Shown piece by piece: positions 1-9,877 of a DNA stretch of 64,000 nucleotides. The first letter of the stretch is position 1. The number at the start of each line of letters is the position of its first letter. The notes below the pieces were generated by a model. The model was not told the DNA's origin. It made no database searches and saw only the letters and a program-made list of their open reading frames with translations. The DNA is from Pseudocolwellia agarivorans (GTDB lineage Bacteria > Pseudomonadota > Gammaproteobacteria > Enterobacterales > Alteromonadaceae): the NCBI RefSeq assembly GCF_002000085.1, contig NZ_MUZU01000009.1, positions 1-64,000 on the forward strand, given 5' to 3'. The position numbers were made by a program, and so were the translations under genes.

Positions 1-63
1 GACTTGCATGTGTTAAGCCTGCCGCCAGCGTTCAATCTGAGCCATGATCAAACTCTTCAATTA
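1..63 (-). rRNA. rrs: 16S ribosomal RNA, 5' end (partial)
   Basis: The reverse complement reads TTGAAGAGTTTGATCATGGC followed by the conserved bacterial 27F primer region and the AACGCTGGCGGCAGG block, so this is the 5' terminus of a 16S rRNA gene on the minus strand. The rest lies beyond the left edge of the window. The mature 5' end is placed near base 63 by comparison with the usual AAATTGAAGAG start; the exact base is inferred. Confidence 0.96.
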
Positions 64-285
64 TAAATCGTTTGTGCATCTTGCGATGCTGCTCAATGAA
101 TTCTGTCATGTTACCTACATAAGTAGGTAACTACATAAAACGTACAATCTAATCAAAGATTAAATTATACTTTTTTGTGTGACATCAACATAAGCTGTTT
201 TACGTCTTTCTTATTACCTAAGTAATAAAACCGACTATGTAAAATCAATCTTAATGTGAATGTTCACACAAATTGCATGATAACT

Positions 286-300
286 AAGTTTTAAAGAAAG
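286..300 (-). promoter_or_regulatory. rrn leader boxA-like antitermination element
   Basis: On the minus strand the leader between the rrn promoters and 16S contains CTTTCTTTAAAAC, followed about 15 nt later by TTTGTGTGAACATTCAC. Gammaproteobacterial rrn leaders typically carry a boxA (TGCTCTTTAACA type) followed by a TGTGTGAACACT block, so this is a probable boxA for NusB/S10 antitermination. The match is partial. Confidence 0.5.
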
Positions 301-382
301 GCTTCTTTTTATAAAAGAAGCAAGAGGTTAATCGCATTCGTTAAGCTCTTGTGCTGCAGGCCTTGCCTGAAGCGAGATGCGC

Positions 383-410
383 ATTCTACGCGTCTCAGTT
401 TTGATGTCAA
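383..410 (-). promoter_or_regulatory. rrn promoter, proximal (P2-type)
   Basis: On the minus strand there is a perfect -35 TTGACA (405-410), a 16-bp spacer and a -10 TAGAAT (383-388), followed at once by a GCGC discriminator. Upstream of the -35 is an A/T-tract-rich stretch like an UP element. The GC-rich discriminator next to a strong core is the hallmark of ppGpp/iNTP-controlled rRNA promoters. It reads toward the 16S gene. Confidence 0.88.
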
Positions 411-576
411 CAACTTTTTGAAATTCTTTTTAAAAGATTTTAAAAGTTATCTTTTGTTTAATCGGTCAATTAAGCCTGACTAAACCTATCAAAACCGCCA
501 CTTCGCTGTCCTTATTCAGTGAACTCAGTATTTCCTATACTTATCTTCTCTGGGTTTCCCTGAAGAAGTGGAGCGC

Positions 577-604
577 ATTTTAGAGATTTTTGAGGTGACG
601 TCAA
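577..604 (-). promoter_or_regulatory. rrn promoter, distal (P1-type)
   Basis: On the minus strand TTGACG (599-604), a 16-bp spacer and TAAAAT (577-582) are followed by GCGC, the same -10/discriminator layout as the promoter at 383-410 and about 195 bp farther from 16S. Two tandem promoters are normal for gammaproteobacterial rrn operons. The sequence upstream (605-640) is A/T-rich and could serve as an UP element. Confidence 0.8.
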
Positions 605-970
605 CACTTATTTTGAAAAAACTTACCGTTTGCTGGATTTTCACACAGACCTTGGTTTTGTTGTGTTATTTAGCAACACTTCGTGTATTTAAAGAGCTAT
701 TTATATTGATAACATATGATTAAGCTTATCTTTAATACTTAGCTTTTATTCTACTTATTAAAAATCAATAGAACTCTCCCTCCTTCTCAACCTGTTATTT
801 ATCCCTGTAAAACCGAAGCTCACCTCAAAACACAACAAACCACTGATAATTAAAGATTAAATTTAACATCAAGTCTATTGTGACTTTATAAAAGGTGAGT
901 AATATTAATAATGCATTCAATAATCATTTAAAGCTTAAATTAAAATGGTTACACAAAAAATGGAGAAATA
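605..970. other. gene-free spacer between rrn promoters and protease gene
   Basis: I see no convincing ORF or RNA gene. The left end is the likely UP-element region of the distal rrn promoter. The right end carries GGAG at 962-965, the ribosome binding site of the protease gene at 971. No clear promoter for that gene could be fixed by eye. Confidence 0.5.
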
Positions 971-3900
971 ATGCAATTTAAAAAAAATATCATCGGAAGT
1001 ATACTTACCTTACTCGTTTCCACCTCATCAGGAATTAATGCTCATGAAGTTACGGGAAATGTTAATTTACTAAAAGAAAACCCTCAGTCTAATAAATTTT
1101 CAAAAAAAGGACAGTCTCTCTATATAGTACAATTAAAAGGAAACCCTGGGATTGCCCAAGCACAAAATATTGGCGAATTACTCCCTTCAAATCAAGTTGT
1201 TGGTATTGCAGGAAATAACTACAATGCGAATACGCCAGCAATGCAAACATACACAAAAGCGTTACAACAACGCCAAAACGATCTAGCGAATTCAATAGAT
1301 TCTCTTAATATCATTCACTCCTTTAAACATACGTTTAATGGTTTTTCAGCTAAATTAACAGATAAACAGAAGAAGCAATTAGAATCTCACCCTGAGGTTA
1401 TTGGTATTTGGGAGGATAAATTACAGAAAGTAACAACATCTAATACTCCCGAGTTTTTAGGGCTAACTGGTCCTTCAGGACAATATAGTTTTAATATTAA
1501 AGGGGAAGATGTAGTTATTGGCGTTTTAGATACAGGTATAGTTCCCGAGCACCCTAGTTTTTCCGATGATGGTTCTTACTCCGATCCTAGCACCATTGGC
1601 TGGACAGGAATATGTGATGCAGGTGAAGAGTCTCAAACGAATAGCTTTAAATGTAATAATAAATTGATTGGTGCTCGCTATTTTAATGACTCCTTTAAAT
1701 CTATTTATGAAATTCAAACTTCACTTGGGGAGTTTATTTCTCCTCGAGACGCAGACGGCCATGGGTCGCATACGGCAAGTACTGCTGGAGGAAATGCGAA
1801 TGTAGTTGCTCAATTATCAGGCGTAGATGCAGGTGTTATATCCGGTATTGCTCCTCGCTCTCGTTTGGCAATGTACAAAGTCTGCTGGAACAGTGATTAC
1901 AAAAGCCCTGAAGGTGCGGATGAATCAGGTTGTTTTCCAAGTGATAGCATGGCTGCAATAGATCAAGCGGTTATTGATGGCGTGGATATTATCAATTTTT
2001 CAATTGGTGGTAGCCGTACAGATTTAACTCAACCAGCAGCTGCAGCAATGCTACGAGCTACTCAAGCAGGTGTTTTTGTTTCTGTTTCTGCTGGTAACGA
2101 TGGGCCTGAGGCTGAAACAATTGGAACACCTGCTCCGTGGGTAACAAATGTAGCAGCTTCAACATATAGCGGTACCTCAAAAGTTATAGGTAAAAAATTA
2201 ATAGTAAATTCGGGGAGTTTAATCGGCAATTCTTTTGTTGCTGTCCCCTCTGGATTTTCTCCGATAGTAAATAACTTATCAGGTGATGTAGTAGCTACAG
2301 AATCGGTTGAAGCATGTAACGAACCTGATGGTTCAAATCCAATAATAAATCAAGTAAATTTAGTGGGTAAAATAGCATTAATCTCTCGAGGTTCTTGTGC
2401 TTTTACTGAAAAATTTATTAATGCACAAGAAGCCGGAGCTATTGCAGCGATTGTTTATAGTTATGCAGATACTTCACCATTCTCTATGGGAGGAACAGAC
2501 CCAGCAGCAACTATTCCTGGCTCTATGATTTCATTTGATGATGGACAAGCTCTGCTATCTAGCATGAATGAAGAAACAACCAATGTGACCTTCTCTGATG
2601 TTAGTGCTTCCGTTGATACATTAGAAACTGGTAATACTATGGCCGACTTTTCATCACGAGGGCCAAACCAATCAAGTTACGACATAATTAAACCAGATAT
2701 TACAGCACCTGGCGTAAAGATCTTAGCTGCAACAACCAACACTCCAATGTTTACAACAAAAGGAGAGTCATTTCAGTATTTACAAGGTACTTCAATGTCA
2801 AGCCCTCATATAGCGGGTATGGCAGCATTATTTAAAGATTCAAATCCTGAATGGTCACCAGCCCAAATAAAGTCGGCTTTAATGACAACTGCTCGTCAAA
2901 ATATTATGAAAGAAGATGGAGTTACTCCTGCAGATCCTTTTGATTTTGGTGCAGGTCATGCATCTCCCGTAGATGCGATGGAACCTGGTCTTGTATATGA
3001 TGCTAACTATAATGATTATCTAGCATTTTTATGTGGTATAGGAAATGATTCATTTGTTGCTGCATCTGAAATTACTTGTAACGATTTAACTGATGCTGGT
3101 TTTAGTACTGAACCAAGCCAATTAAATATTGCTTCAATAGCTATTGCGGAATTAGCGTCTGTTGAGACAATATCTAGAACAGTCACTAACACATCAGAAA
3201 TTCCAAGTGTATACACTGCGACAATAGATGCTCCTGAAGGTATTAATATTGAAGTTACAACATATAGTTCTGATGGTAATAGTAATGAAAATCGTACTTT
3301 ATCGGTTACTCCCGGTGGAACTGCACGTTATACACTGACATTTTCTAAAACAGAAGATGCGATAATTAATGAATGGCGTTTTGGCTCCATCACGTGGTCT
3401 GATAATGCCGGTCATACTGTACGTAGCCCTATAGCAATTAAAGCTGCCCCCCAAATTAGTATTGAAGTTCCCAAAAATATCACAGGTACATTAAATAGAG
3501 GAAGACTATCCTTCGCTGTAAAAATGTTATATTCAGGAGGTACTTCAACTGATTTTGCAGGATTTGTAGCGCCATTTGGTTCGACAAGAACTGTTACCCA
3601 AGATCCTGATCAAGAGTTCTCATTTAACGAAGATGGTCTTGCTACTCACCTATTTCATCTACCTGAAGGCACCAAAGTTGCTCGCTTCTCATTACGTGAC
3701 AACCTAGTTGGTGATGGTTCTGGTAATGTTGATTTAGATATGTATGTTTACCGCTGCGATAAATGGAGTTGCTCACAAGTAGGTCAGTCTTTAAATGCTG
3801 CGTCAAATGAAGATGTTGTTTTAGTGAATCCAGAACCAAGAGCAAATGTTGATATTGGTGACGTATATTTAGTTTGGGTTCATGGGTATGAATTAGCAGG

Positions 3901-4117
3901 AATGAGTACACTTGAATACACTATGCCAGTTTGGATAGCTGATACAAAAGAAAGTACATCTCGTGTTATTTCAAGCAGACGTGCAATTAAAAATCGCTTT
4001 AATAATGTAACTATCATGACAAAAGGCCTAACTGAAGGTACTTACATGGGAGGAATTACATTTTATGACGATAACGGCGTTTCTCAAGGCACAACTATTG
4101 TAGAAATTAACAATTAA
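971..4117 (+). CDS. Secreted S8 (subtilisin-like) serine peptidase with PA domain
   Basis: Exported protease of 1048 aa, probably for degrading external protein. In order: an N-terminal signal peptide (about 1-24, cut after NAHE-like residues), an inhibitor I9-type propeptide (about 48-153), and a peptidase S8 domain with catalytic Asp187 (VLDTG), His264 (DGHGSH) and Ser608 (GTSMSSPH). A PA domain (about 400-560) is inserted between His and Ser (GKIALISRGSCAF). The C-terminal third is beta-rich, like the fibronectin type III-like tails of cucumisin-type subtilases. The start has GGAG five bases upstream. A hairpin directly after the stop suggests a single-gene transcript. The family assignment is firm; the substrate is unknown. 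Confidence 0.93.
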   Translation: MQFKKNIIGSILTLLVSTSSGINAHEVTGNVNLLKENPQSNKFSKKGQSLYIVQLKGNPGIAQAQNIGELLPSNQVVGIAGNNYNANTPAMQTYTKALQQRQNDLANSIDSLNIIHSFKHTFNGFSAKLTDKQKKQLESHPEVIGIWEDKLQKVTTSNTPEFLGLTGPSGQYSFNIKGEDVVIGVLDTGIVPEHPSFSDDGSYSDPSTIGWTGICDAGEESQTNSFKCNNKLIGARYFNDSFKSIYEIQTSLGEFISPRDADGHGSHTASTAGGNANVVAQLSGVDAGVISGIAPRSRLAMYKVCWNSDYKSPEGADESGCFPSDSMAAIDQAVIDGVDIINFSIGGSRTDLTQPAAAAMLRATQAGVFVSVSAGNDGPEAETIGTPAPWVTNVAASTYSGTSKVIGKKLIVNSGSLIGNSFVAVPSGFSPIVNNLSGDVVATESVEACNEPDGSNPIINQVNLVGKIALISRGSCAFTEKFINAQEAGAIAAIVYSYADTSPFSMGGTDPAATIPGSMISFDDGQALLSSMNEETTNVTFSDVSASVDTLETGNTMADFSSRGPNQSSYDIIKPDITAPGVKILAATTNTPMFTTKGESFQYLQGTSMSSPHIAGMAALFKDSNPEWSPAQIKSALMTTARQNIMKEDGVTPADPFDFGAGHASPVDAMEPGLVYDANYNDYLAFLCGIGNDSFVAASEITCNDLTDAGFSTEPSQLNIASIAIAELASVETISRTVTNTSEIPSVYTATIDAPEGINIEVTTYSSDGNSNENRTLSVTPGGTARYTLTFSKTEDAIINEWRFGSITWSDNAGHTVRSPIAIKAAPQISIEVPKNITGTLNRGRLSFAVKMLYSGGTSTDFAGFVAPFGSTRTVTQDPDQEFSFNEDGLATHLFHLPEGTKVARFSLRDNLVGDGSGNVDLDMYVYRCDKWSCSQVGQSLNAASNEDVVLVNPEPRANVDIGDVYLVWVHGYELAGMSTLEYTMPVWIADTKESTSRVISSRRAIKNRFNNVTIMTKGLTEGTYMGGITFYDDNGVSQGTTIVEINN

Positions 4118-4132
4118 GATTATTTAAATAAT

Positions 4133-4154
4133 GCCCTTTAATGATTTAAAGGGC
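4133..4154 (+). terminator. hairpin after the S8 protease gene
   Basis: GCCCTTTAA (4133-4141) pairs with TTAAAGGGC (4146-4154) around a TGAT loop, 15 bases after the protease stop. The following tract is only weakly T-rich (TATTTCC), so termination may be partial. Its position shows that an in-frame ATG at 4131 upstream of the next gene is not the real start. Confidence 0.6.
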
Positions 4155-4220
4155 TATTTCCATATACAGCTCTTACAACTAACAATTAGAAAATGTAAGA
4201 CAAAAAATAATAGGTATAAC

Positions 4221-4778
4221 ATGTTAAAAAATTTATTAAAAAACACATTATTGACACTATCAATTTCCTTATTCTCAATTGCCTCTGTTAATGCAAACCT
4301 TGTCACTCAAGATATCATTTTTGATGACGGTACTACTACAAACACTATATTTGAGAAGATTGGTTCAATCACTGTTGATACGAATGAAAATGATGGCTTT
4401 GGTGTGATCCGTTCATGGGTTAACTTTCAACTCTTTGGTTTCGATATGATCACTGAAAATGAAGCTAAAGGAGACTTTACCTTATTTGGCGCATTTGAAG
4501 TATTTGTTGATCTGAATAACTTAAACGCTGGAATTGAGTTTTTAACTTTCGATGTAACAGAAAACAATAGTCAATATTTCAATTTTCAGGGATTAGTTGA
4601 TACAGCTTCAGGTGCAAATTTCTTTATTGACGTTTTTGATTTTAATGGCGGATTATACGCTTTTGGCGATTTAGCCTTAGGGAAGGCCAGTGTAGTATCT
4701 GAACCTCCAATGTTTTTATTACTATTTACTGGCGTCTTAGCTTTAATTACGACTAAACGCCGTAAAATTAATCTATAA
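4221..4778 (+). CDS. PEP-CTERM-like sorted exported protein
   Basis: Predicted exported protein of 185 aa. It has an N-terminal signal peptide (MLKNLLKNTLL... to SVNA), a beta-rich middle, and a C-terminus made of SEPP, a hydrophobic stretch (MFLLLFTGVLALITT) and a basic end (KRRK). That tripartite tail is the PEP-CTERM layout recognised by exosortase/archaeosortase-type enzymes. Here the usual Pro-Glu-Pro reads Ser-Glu-Pro-Pro, so the call is 'PEP-CTERM-like'. An in-frame ATG 90 bases upstream would put the start inside the preceding terminator and bury the signal peptide; the ATG at 4221 is preferred although no strong ribosome binding site is visible. It follows the secreted protease. No exosortase gene is in this window. 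Confidence 0.68.
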   Translation: MLKNLLKNTLLTLSISLFSIASVNANLVTQDIIFDDGTTTNTIFEKIGSITVDTNENDGFGVIRSWVNFQLFGFDMITENEAKGDFTLFGAFEVFVDLNNLNAGIEFLTFDVTENNSQYFNFQGLVDTASGANFFIDVFDFNGGLYAFGDLALGKASVVSEPPMFLLLFTGVLALITTKRRKINL

Positions 4779-4791
4779 TTTAATAATATTA

Positions 4792-4820
4792 AAGAAGTCA
4801 CTTTAGATGAGTGACTTCTT
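4792..4820. terminator. bidirectional terminator
   Basis: An 11-bp perfect stem, AAGAAGTCACT (4792-4802) with AGTGACTTCTT (4810-4820), lies between the convergent PEP-CTERM-like gene and pssA. T-rich tracts follow in both directions. Confidence 0.85.
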
Positions 4821-4837
4821 CTTTATAAGTACCTATT

Positions 4838-5653
4838 TTATTTATTTTTAAATGACTCCTTGTCAGCTTCTGCTCCGCTTTCTTTAAAATCAGCATCTTT
4901 ATCATCACCAACAACATGCTCTAATTTAAGCTTTCTTACACCACGAATGGTAGTAAAAGGACCAGAAAAAGCGTAAATCACAAAAATAATTAATAGTACA
5001 TTTTCAGGACTTGAAGCAACAATAATAAAAGCAAGAACAATTAGTAGTACTACAACAAAATTAACCCTACCTTTCCAATCAACATCTTTAAAGCTGCTAT
5101 ACCTAAAATTACTCACCATCAATAAGCCCGTAATAATAGTAATGATTCCCATTAAATATCCATAATCTGTACCAATTACTTGATAAGATGTACCTACCCA
5201 CACTAAGCTTGCTATAACACCAGCAGCAGCGGGGCTTGCCAACCCTTGAAAATATCGCTTATCTGCAACTCCAACCTGAGTGTTAAATCGAGCTAATCTT
5301 AATGCGGCACTCGCTACAAAAACAAAAGCAGCTAACCAACCAAATTTTCCAAAATCGGCTAAAGCCCAATTATAAACAACTAATCCCGGCGCAATACCAA
5401 ATGAAACCATATCTGCCATACTATCGTATTCGGCACCAAATTCGCTTTGTGTATTTGTCATTCTAGCTACTCGGCCATCTAAACCATCAAAGACCATTGC
5501 AACAAATATCGCGATAGCAGCACTTTCAAAATGCCCATTCATAGAAGAAACAATCGCAAAAAAACCAAAAAACAAACCAGCTGTTGTTAATAAATTAGGG
5601 AGAAGGTAAATTCCCTTATTTGGGGTTTTTCCATTTGAAGAATTTTGTGTCAT
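4838..5653 (-). CDS. pssA: CDP-diacylglycerol-serine O-phosphatidyltransferase (type II)
   Basis: Transfers the phosphatidyl group of CDP-diacylglycerol to L-serine, giving phosphatidylserine, the precursor of phosphatidylethanolamine; integral inner-membrane enzyme, 271 aa. The CDP-alcohol phosphatidyltransferase signature DG(L)DG(RV)AR-x8-G-x3-D-x3-D is complete, with Asp56, Asp59, Asp77 and Asp81 as the metal/catalytic aspartates. About seven hydrophobic segments follow. The C-terminal ~30 residues are charged and probably cytosolic. This is the membrane type rather than the phospholipase-D-like PssA of E. coli. It appears to be transcribed alone. Confidence 0.92.
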   Translation of the reverse strand: MTQNSSNGKTPNKGIYLLPNLLTTAGLFFGFFAIVSSMNGHFESAAIAIFVAMVFDGLDGRVARMTNTQSEFGAEYDSMADMVSFGIAPGLVVYNWALADFGKFGWLAAFVFVASAALRLARFNTQVGVADKRYFQGLASPAAAGVIASLVWVGTSYQVIGTDYGYLMGIITIITGLLMVSNFRYSSFKDVDWKGRVNFVVVLLIVLAFIIVASSPENVLLIIFVIYAFSGPFTTIRGVRKLKLEHVVGDDKDADFKESGAEADKESFKNK

Positions 5654-5864
5654 TGTAAAACCGTTCTTTTATACAAAATGTTAACGTGAATTTAGCATAA
5701 CTATAATTAACAACGATAGCGTATTTGTGTTTATTCTGCTGAAAAAACACAAAATGTTTGAATAATAGCTAGGTATTGTTATAAATTCATATTATAGATA
5801 ACTTAAGTTAGTAGATAAGCCTTACAAATTTACTGAATAAGCTTAAAAAATAAAGAGTTTAAAA

Positions 5865-6311
5865 ATGAAATATTTACCAACAGCCTTATTACTTGCTTTT
5901 AATTTAAATGTTATTGCAGACGATGTAATTATATATAGATGGGTAGATGAAAATAACATTGCTCATTTCAGTCAAAACCAACCAGCCACTGGCGACTATA
6001 CTGAAATAGTCATGGCTAATTCTAACATTCCAAATATAAAAAATAATACCTCATCCTCTCCATCTAATGCAGACGCTTTTGAAGAAAGAAAAAAAGAAGA
6101 TAAAACACCGAAAGATAAGTTACTTGATATGTCAGAGCAGTGTGAAGAAGCTAAAGCTAACTTAGCAACACTGACCGACTTTTCTCGTGTACGCTTTGTT
6201 GATGCTAATGGCGAAACTCAAATTTTAGATGAAGAAAAACAAGCGGAACAAATAACAATTAATAAAAAACGAATTGAAGTTTACTGTACTAATTCATCAA
6301 ATAAGAAATAA
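5865..6311 (+). CDS. DUF4124 domain-containing periplasmic protein
   Basis: 148-aa protein of unknown function. It has an N-terminal signal peptide (about 1-18) and then the DUF4124 motif near residues 24-55 (IYRWVDENNIAHFSQNQP), which in this family follows the signal sequence and reads 'Y+W.D..G..H.S..P'. The middle is low-complexity Ser/Lys/Glu-rich, and two cysteines (CEEAKANL, VYCTNS) sit in the C-terminal half. No operon partner: pssA diverges on one side and clpB converges on the other. Confidence 0.8.
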   Translation: MKYLPTALLLAFNLNVIADDVIIYRWVDENNIAHFSQNQPATGDYTEIVMANSNIPNIKNNTSSSPSNADAFEERKKEDKTPKDKLLDMSEQCEEAKANLATLTDFSRVRFVDANGETQILDEEKQAEQITINKKRIEVYCTNSSNKK

Positions 6312-6318
6312 TAAAATA

Positions 6319-6349
6319 GCTCCTGTAATAAAGAATATATTACAGGAGC
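6319..6349. terminator. bidirectional terminator between DUF4124 gene and clpB
   Basis: A 12-bp perfect stem, GCTCCTGTAATA (6319-6330) with TATTACAGGAGC (6338-6349) and a 7-nt loop, lies between two convergent genes. A/T-rich tracts lie on both sides. Confidence 0.85.
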
Positions 6350-6355
6350 GAATAT

Positions 6356-8932
6356 TTAATTAAATTTAAATGTTAATTTGTCTTTTTCTAAATCGATGCG
6401 AATAGCACTGTCCGGCGTAATTTCACCGGATAACAATGATTGAGCAAGTGGATTTTCGATTTCTTGTTGAATCACTCTTTTTAAAGGTCTAGCACCAAAT
6501 AAATGATCAAAGCCTACCTTCCCTATATAATGTAACGCCTCTTCAGAGATAGTTAATGTTATATCTTTATCTTTTAAACGCTTAGCTAATGATTGAATTT
6601 GTATTCCTGCAATTTTCTCAATTTGGCTTGTTTCTAATGAATGAAAAACAACAGACTCATCAATTCGGTTTACAAACTCAGGTTTAAAGTACTGATGCAC
6701 TTCTTCCATTACTTGTTTTTTCATTAACTCATATTGTTTTTCTGAACTTAGTTTCTGAATAACATCTGAACCAATATTAGAGGTCATGATGACAACTGTA
6801 TTCTTAAAATCAACGGTTCGACCTTGCCCATCAGTTAGACGTCCGTCATCGAGTACTTGTAATAAAATATTAAACACATCGTTATGTGCTTTTTCAATTT
6901 CATCTAACAAAATAACTGAATAAGGTTTACGACGAACAGCCTCAGTTAAATATCCTCCTTCTTCATATCCGACATATCCAGGAGGCGCACCGATTAATCG
7001 AGCGACAGAATGCTTTTCCATAAACTCAGACATATCTATTCTTATTAAAGAGTCTTCACTATCAAATAAAAAGTTAGCTAAGGCTTTAGTTAATTCAGTT
7101 TTACCTACCCCCGTAGGACCTAAAAATAAAAACGATCCTATGGGCTGATTTGGATCAGCTAACCCAGCTCTTGATCTTCGAATCGCATTAGAAACAGATG
7201 ATACCGCTTCATTTTGCCCTATAACGTTTTGATGGAGGCTATCTTCCATGTTTAACAGTTTATCGCGTTCACCTTGTAACATTTTAGAGACGGGGATCCC
7301 GGTAGCTTTGCTTAAAACGTCTGCAATTTCAGTTTCCGTGACTTTATTTTTTAATAATGTCATTTCTTGCATTTCTGCCTGACTTGCTAAATCAAGTTGT
7401 TTTTCTAATTCAGGAATTGTTCCATGATGCAATTCTGACATTTTATTTAAATCACCAGCACGAGTTGCTGCTTCAAGAGAAAGTCTCGCTTGTTCTAGAT
7501 CCGTTTTTATGGCTTGTGTCCCATGTAGTGCCGCTTTTTCGGTAGTCCACACTTCATCTAATTCATCATATTGTGTTTGCATAATTGATATTTCTTGCAC
7601 AATATTTTCTAAGCGCTTCGCTGAGGCTGGATCAGATTCTTTAGCTAACGCCCTTTCTTCTAATTTTAATTGAATAAGTTTTCGTTCTAATCGATCTAAA
7701 TCTTCTGGTTTAGAATCCATTTGCAAACGAATACTAGAAGCCGCTTCATCAATTAAATCAATGGCTTTATCGGGTAATTGGCGGTCGCTAATATATCGGT
7801 ATGATAATGACGCTGCAGCAACAATAGCAGGGTCGGTGATTTCAACATTATGGTGTAATTCGTAACGCTCTTTTAAACCTCGCAGTATGGCAATAGTGTC
7901 TTCAACACTAGGCTCATCCACTAACACTTTTTGAAAACGGCGCTCTAAAGCAGCATCTTTTTCAATGTATTGACGGTACTCATCCAGTGTTGTTGCTCCT
8001 ACACAGTGTAAATCACCTCGAGCTAATGCGGGTTTAAGCATATTACCAGCATCCATTGCTCCGTCAGATTTCCCGGCCCCAACCATGGTATGTAATTCAT
8101 CAATAAAAAGAATAACCTGCCCTTCTTCTTTAGCAAGTTCGTTTAATACTGCTTTTAAACGCTCTTCAAATTCGCCTCTGTATTTAGCTCCAGCGACTAA
8201 AGCGCCCATATCTAGAGATAATACACGTTTATTTCTGATCCCTTCTGGTACGGCATTATCGATGATTCGCTGGGCTAATCCTTCAACGATAGCCGTTTTA
8301 CCTACGCCTGGCTCACCAATGAGTACAGGATTATTTTTAGTTCGACGTTGTAATACTTGTATTGTTCTTCTTATTTCATCATCTCGACCGATAACGGGAT
8401 CAAGCTTTCCTTGTTCCGCTCTTTCGGTTAGATCAACGGTATATTTATTTAACGCTTGTCGAACATCTTCTGCGTTTTGATCATCAACCGATTCCCCACC
8501 TCTTACGTGCTCTATAGCTTGATCAATTCTCGTTTTATTAGCTCCAAGAGAGGTTAATATTTTGCCTAAAGCGCCTTTATCTTCAATAGCAGCCAAGACA
8601 AAAACATCAGATGATATAAACTTATCTCCCAATTTTTGTGCATATTTATCGCATAAATTGAACATATTAGCCATTGATGGTGAAAGCTGAACATCGCCCC
8701 CAGTACCGCTAACCTGTGCTAAATTAGCAAGTGCCGTATCTATTTGGTTTCGTAAACTATGAACATTAACACCCGCACTTTTTAATAAAGGGATAATACT
8801 ACTGTTATTTTGATTTAATAAAGCCATCATTAAATGAAGAGGTTCAATAAATTGATGATCTTTACCTAAAGCAAGTGACTGAGCATCAGAAATAGCTTCT
8901 TGAAATGTTTGAGTAAATCGATCTAAGCGCAT
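6356..8932 (-). CDS. clpB: ATP-dependent disaggregase ClpB
   Basis: Hexameric AAA+ chaperone that pulls polypeptides out of aggregates together with DnaK. The 858-aa length matches the family. It has a Clp N-domain (about 1-145), AAA-1 with Walker [10 protein letters not shown] (~206), the coiled-coil middle domain (~405-525) that defines ClpB against ClpA/ClpC, AAA-2 with Walker [10 protein letters not shown] (~605), and a C-terminal D2-small domain. It lies downstream of rluD and yfiH as in enterobacteria. A gap of 183 bp separates it from yfiH, and a heat-shock-like promoter there suggests an own transcription start. Confidence 0.98.
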   Translation of the reverse strand: MRLDRFTQTFQEAISDAQSLALGKDHQFIEPLHLMMALLNQNNSSIIPLLKSAGVNVHSLRNQIDTALANLAQVSGTGGDVQLSPSMANMFNLCDKYAQKLGDKFISSDVFVLAAIEDKGALGKILTSLGANKTRIDQAIEHVRGGESVDDQNAEDVRQALNKYTVDLTERAEQGKLDPVIGRDDEIRRTIQVLQRRTKNNPVLIGEPGVGKTAIVEGLAQRIIDNAVPEGIRNKRVLSLDMGALVAGAKYRGEFEERLKAVLNELAKEEGQVILFIDELHTMVGAGKSDGAMDAGNMLKPALARGDLHCVGATTLDEYRQYIEKDAALERRFQKVLVDEPSVEDTIAILRGLKERYELHHNVEITDPAIVAAASLSYRYISDRQLPDKAIDLIDEAASSIRLQMDSKPEDLDRLERKLIQLKLEERALAKESDPASAKRLENIVQEISIMQTQYDELDEVWTTEKAALHGTQAIKTDLEQARLSLEAATRAGDLNKMSELHHGTIPELEKQLDLASQAEMQEMTLLKNKVTETEIADVLSKATGIPVSKMLQGERDKLLNMEDSLHQNVIGQNEAVSSVSNAIRRSRAGLADPNQPIGSFLFLGPTGVGKTELTKALANFLFDSEDSLIRIDMSEFMEKHSVARLIGAPPGYVGYEEGGYLTEAVRRKPYSVILLDEIEKAHNDVFNILLQVLDDGRLTDGQGRTVDFKNTVVIMTSNIGSDVIQKLSSEKQYELMKKQVMEEVHQYFKPEFVNRIDESVVFHSLETSQIEKIAGIQIQSLAKRLKDKDITLTISEEALHYIGKVGFDHLFGARPLKRVIQQEIENPLAQSLLSGEITPDSAIRIDLEKDKLTFKFN

Positions 8933-9038
8933 GGTACACCTTTGTAAATAAAGTAATTGAACAAAATAAACTTCAATGGAATCTCTAACCTCATAACGAA
9001 TATAAATCGTTTCAATGATTATAGTTTCTATACACTAT

Positions 9039-9065
9039 TAATAAGGGCAAATAGGAATATTTCAA
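9039..9065 (-). promoter_or_regulatory. candidate sigma-32 (RpoH) promoter of clpB
   Basis: On the minus strand TTGAAA (9060-9065) is followed after 12 nt by CCCTTATTA (9039-9047), close to the RpoH consensus (CTTGAAA, 11-16 nt, CCCCATnTA). It lies about 110 bp before the clpB start, in the yfiH-clpB gap. The -10 is imperfect, so this is a candidate only. Confidence 0.42.
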
Positions 9066-9115
9066 TCAAATTCAAACGAACTATTGATCAAGAACAATAA
9101 TGTAGTTTAATTAAA

Positions 9116-9877
9116 CTAAGCTCGACAAATTATAGTTGCCATACGACCTGTTTTATTATCACGTCGATATGAATAGTAGTTGTCTTTCATAGAAAAGGTG
9201 CAATGTGGTAGCGAATAAATATGATTAACACCTAAGTGTTTAAGTTGAATCTCAGCTATAAGTTGTAAATTAGCTAAATACTTATTTTTATGTTCTTGAG
9301 GATCCACAGGTGTAAAAGCATGAGAAAATTCATTATGTTGATCCATAAAAATACCATAAACATCTTCCCCTACTTCAAACTTTTCAGGCCCAATACAAGG
9401 GCCTAACCAAGCATAAATCTCATTCGCTGGTGTTTTCATTTTTTGAATAGTGTGTTGGATGATATTTTTTGAAAGAGGTTTCCAGCCACCATGAATAGCG
9501 GCTATATCACTACCGTCTAATGATGAAATTATAATAGGTAAACAATCAGCCGTCATAATAGCAAGCGCTATATAACGTTGTTGGGTAGTTACAGCATCAG
9601 CAATAAGTGAAGAAGAACATTCGTTAATAGTTTCTACATTATTCCCGTGAACTTGATCCAACCATTGAATGGAGGTATTGGTAGGCAGGTAATCTAGTAA
9701 AAGCTGACGATTATTTAATACAACACTTTCTTCATCTCCAACATGCAAACCTAAATTGAAGTTTCCGTATGCAGATAAATATTCTAATTGCTTTGGATGA
9801 TGAATAGTTGTAGTAAAGGCCACTACATGTTGTACTGGCCAAATCAAATGGTTAAAAAATGAATTAGTACGGTTCAA
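9116..9877 (-). CDS. pgeF: YfiH/PgeF family multicopper polyphenol oxidase-fold protein
   Basis: 253-aa member of the YfiH (LACC1/COG1496) family. E. coli PgeF helps keep peptidoglycan composition correct by removing wrongly incorporated L-Ser; family members also show purine nucleoside phosphorylase activity. Conserved metal-site motifs are visible: QVHGNNV (~76-82), MTADCLPI (~106-113), AIHGGWKPL (~127-135) and the C-terminal PHCTF. The start codon overlaps the 3' end of rluD by 14 bases, which indicates translational coupling in a rluD-pgeF(-clpB) operon. Confidence 0.9.
   Translation of the reverse strand: MNRTNSFFNHLIWPVQHVVAFTTTIHHPKQLEYLSAYGNFNLGLHVGDEESVVLNNRQLLLDYLPTNTSIQWLDQVHGNNVETINECSSSLIADAVTTQQRYIALAIMTADCLPIIISSLDGSDIAAIHGGWKPLSKNIIQHTIQKMKTPANEIYAWLGPCIGPEKFEVGEDVYGIFMDQHNEFSHAFTPVDPQEHKNKYLANLQLIAEIQLKHLGVNHIYSLPHCTFSMKDNYYSYRRDNKTGRMATIICRA

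Noticed and set aside
4131-4220. In-frame upstream start of the PEP-CTERM-like gene
   Set aside because: It lies inside the terminator hairpin of the preceding gene and would place 30 residues before an otherwise normal signal peptide.
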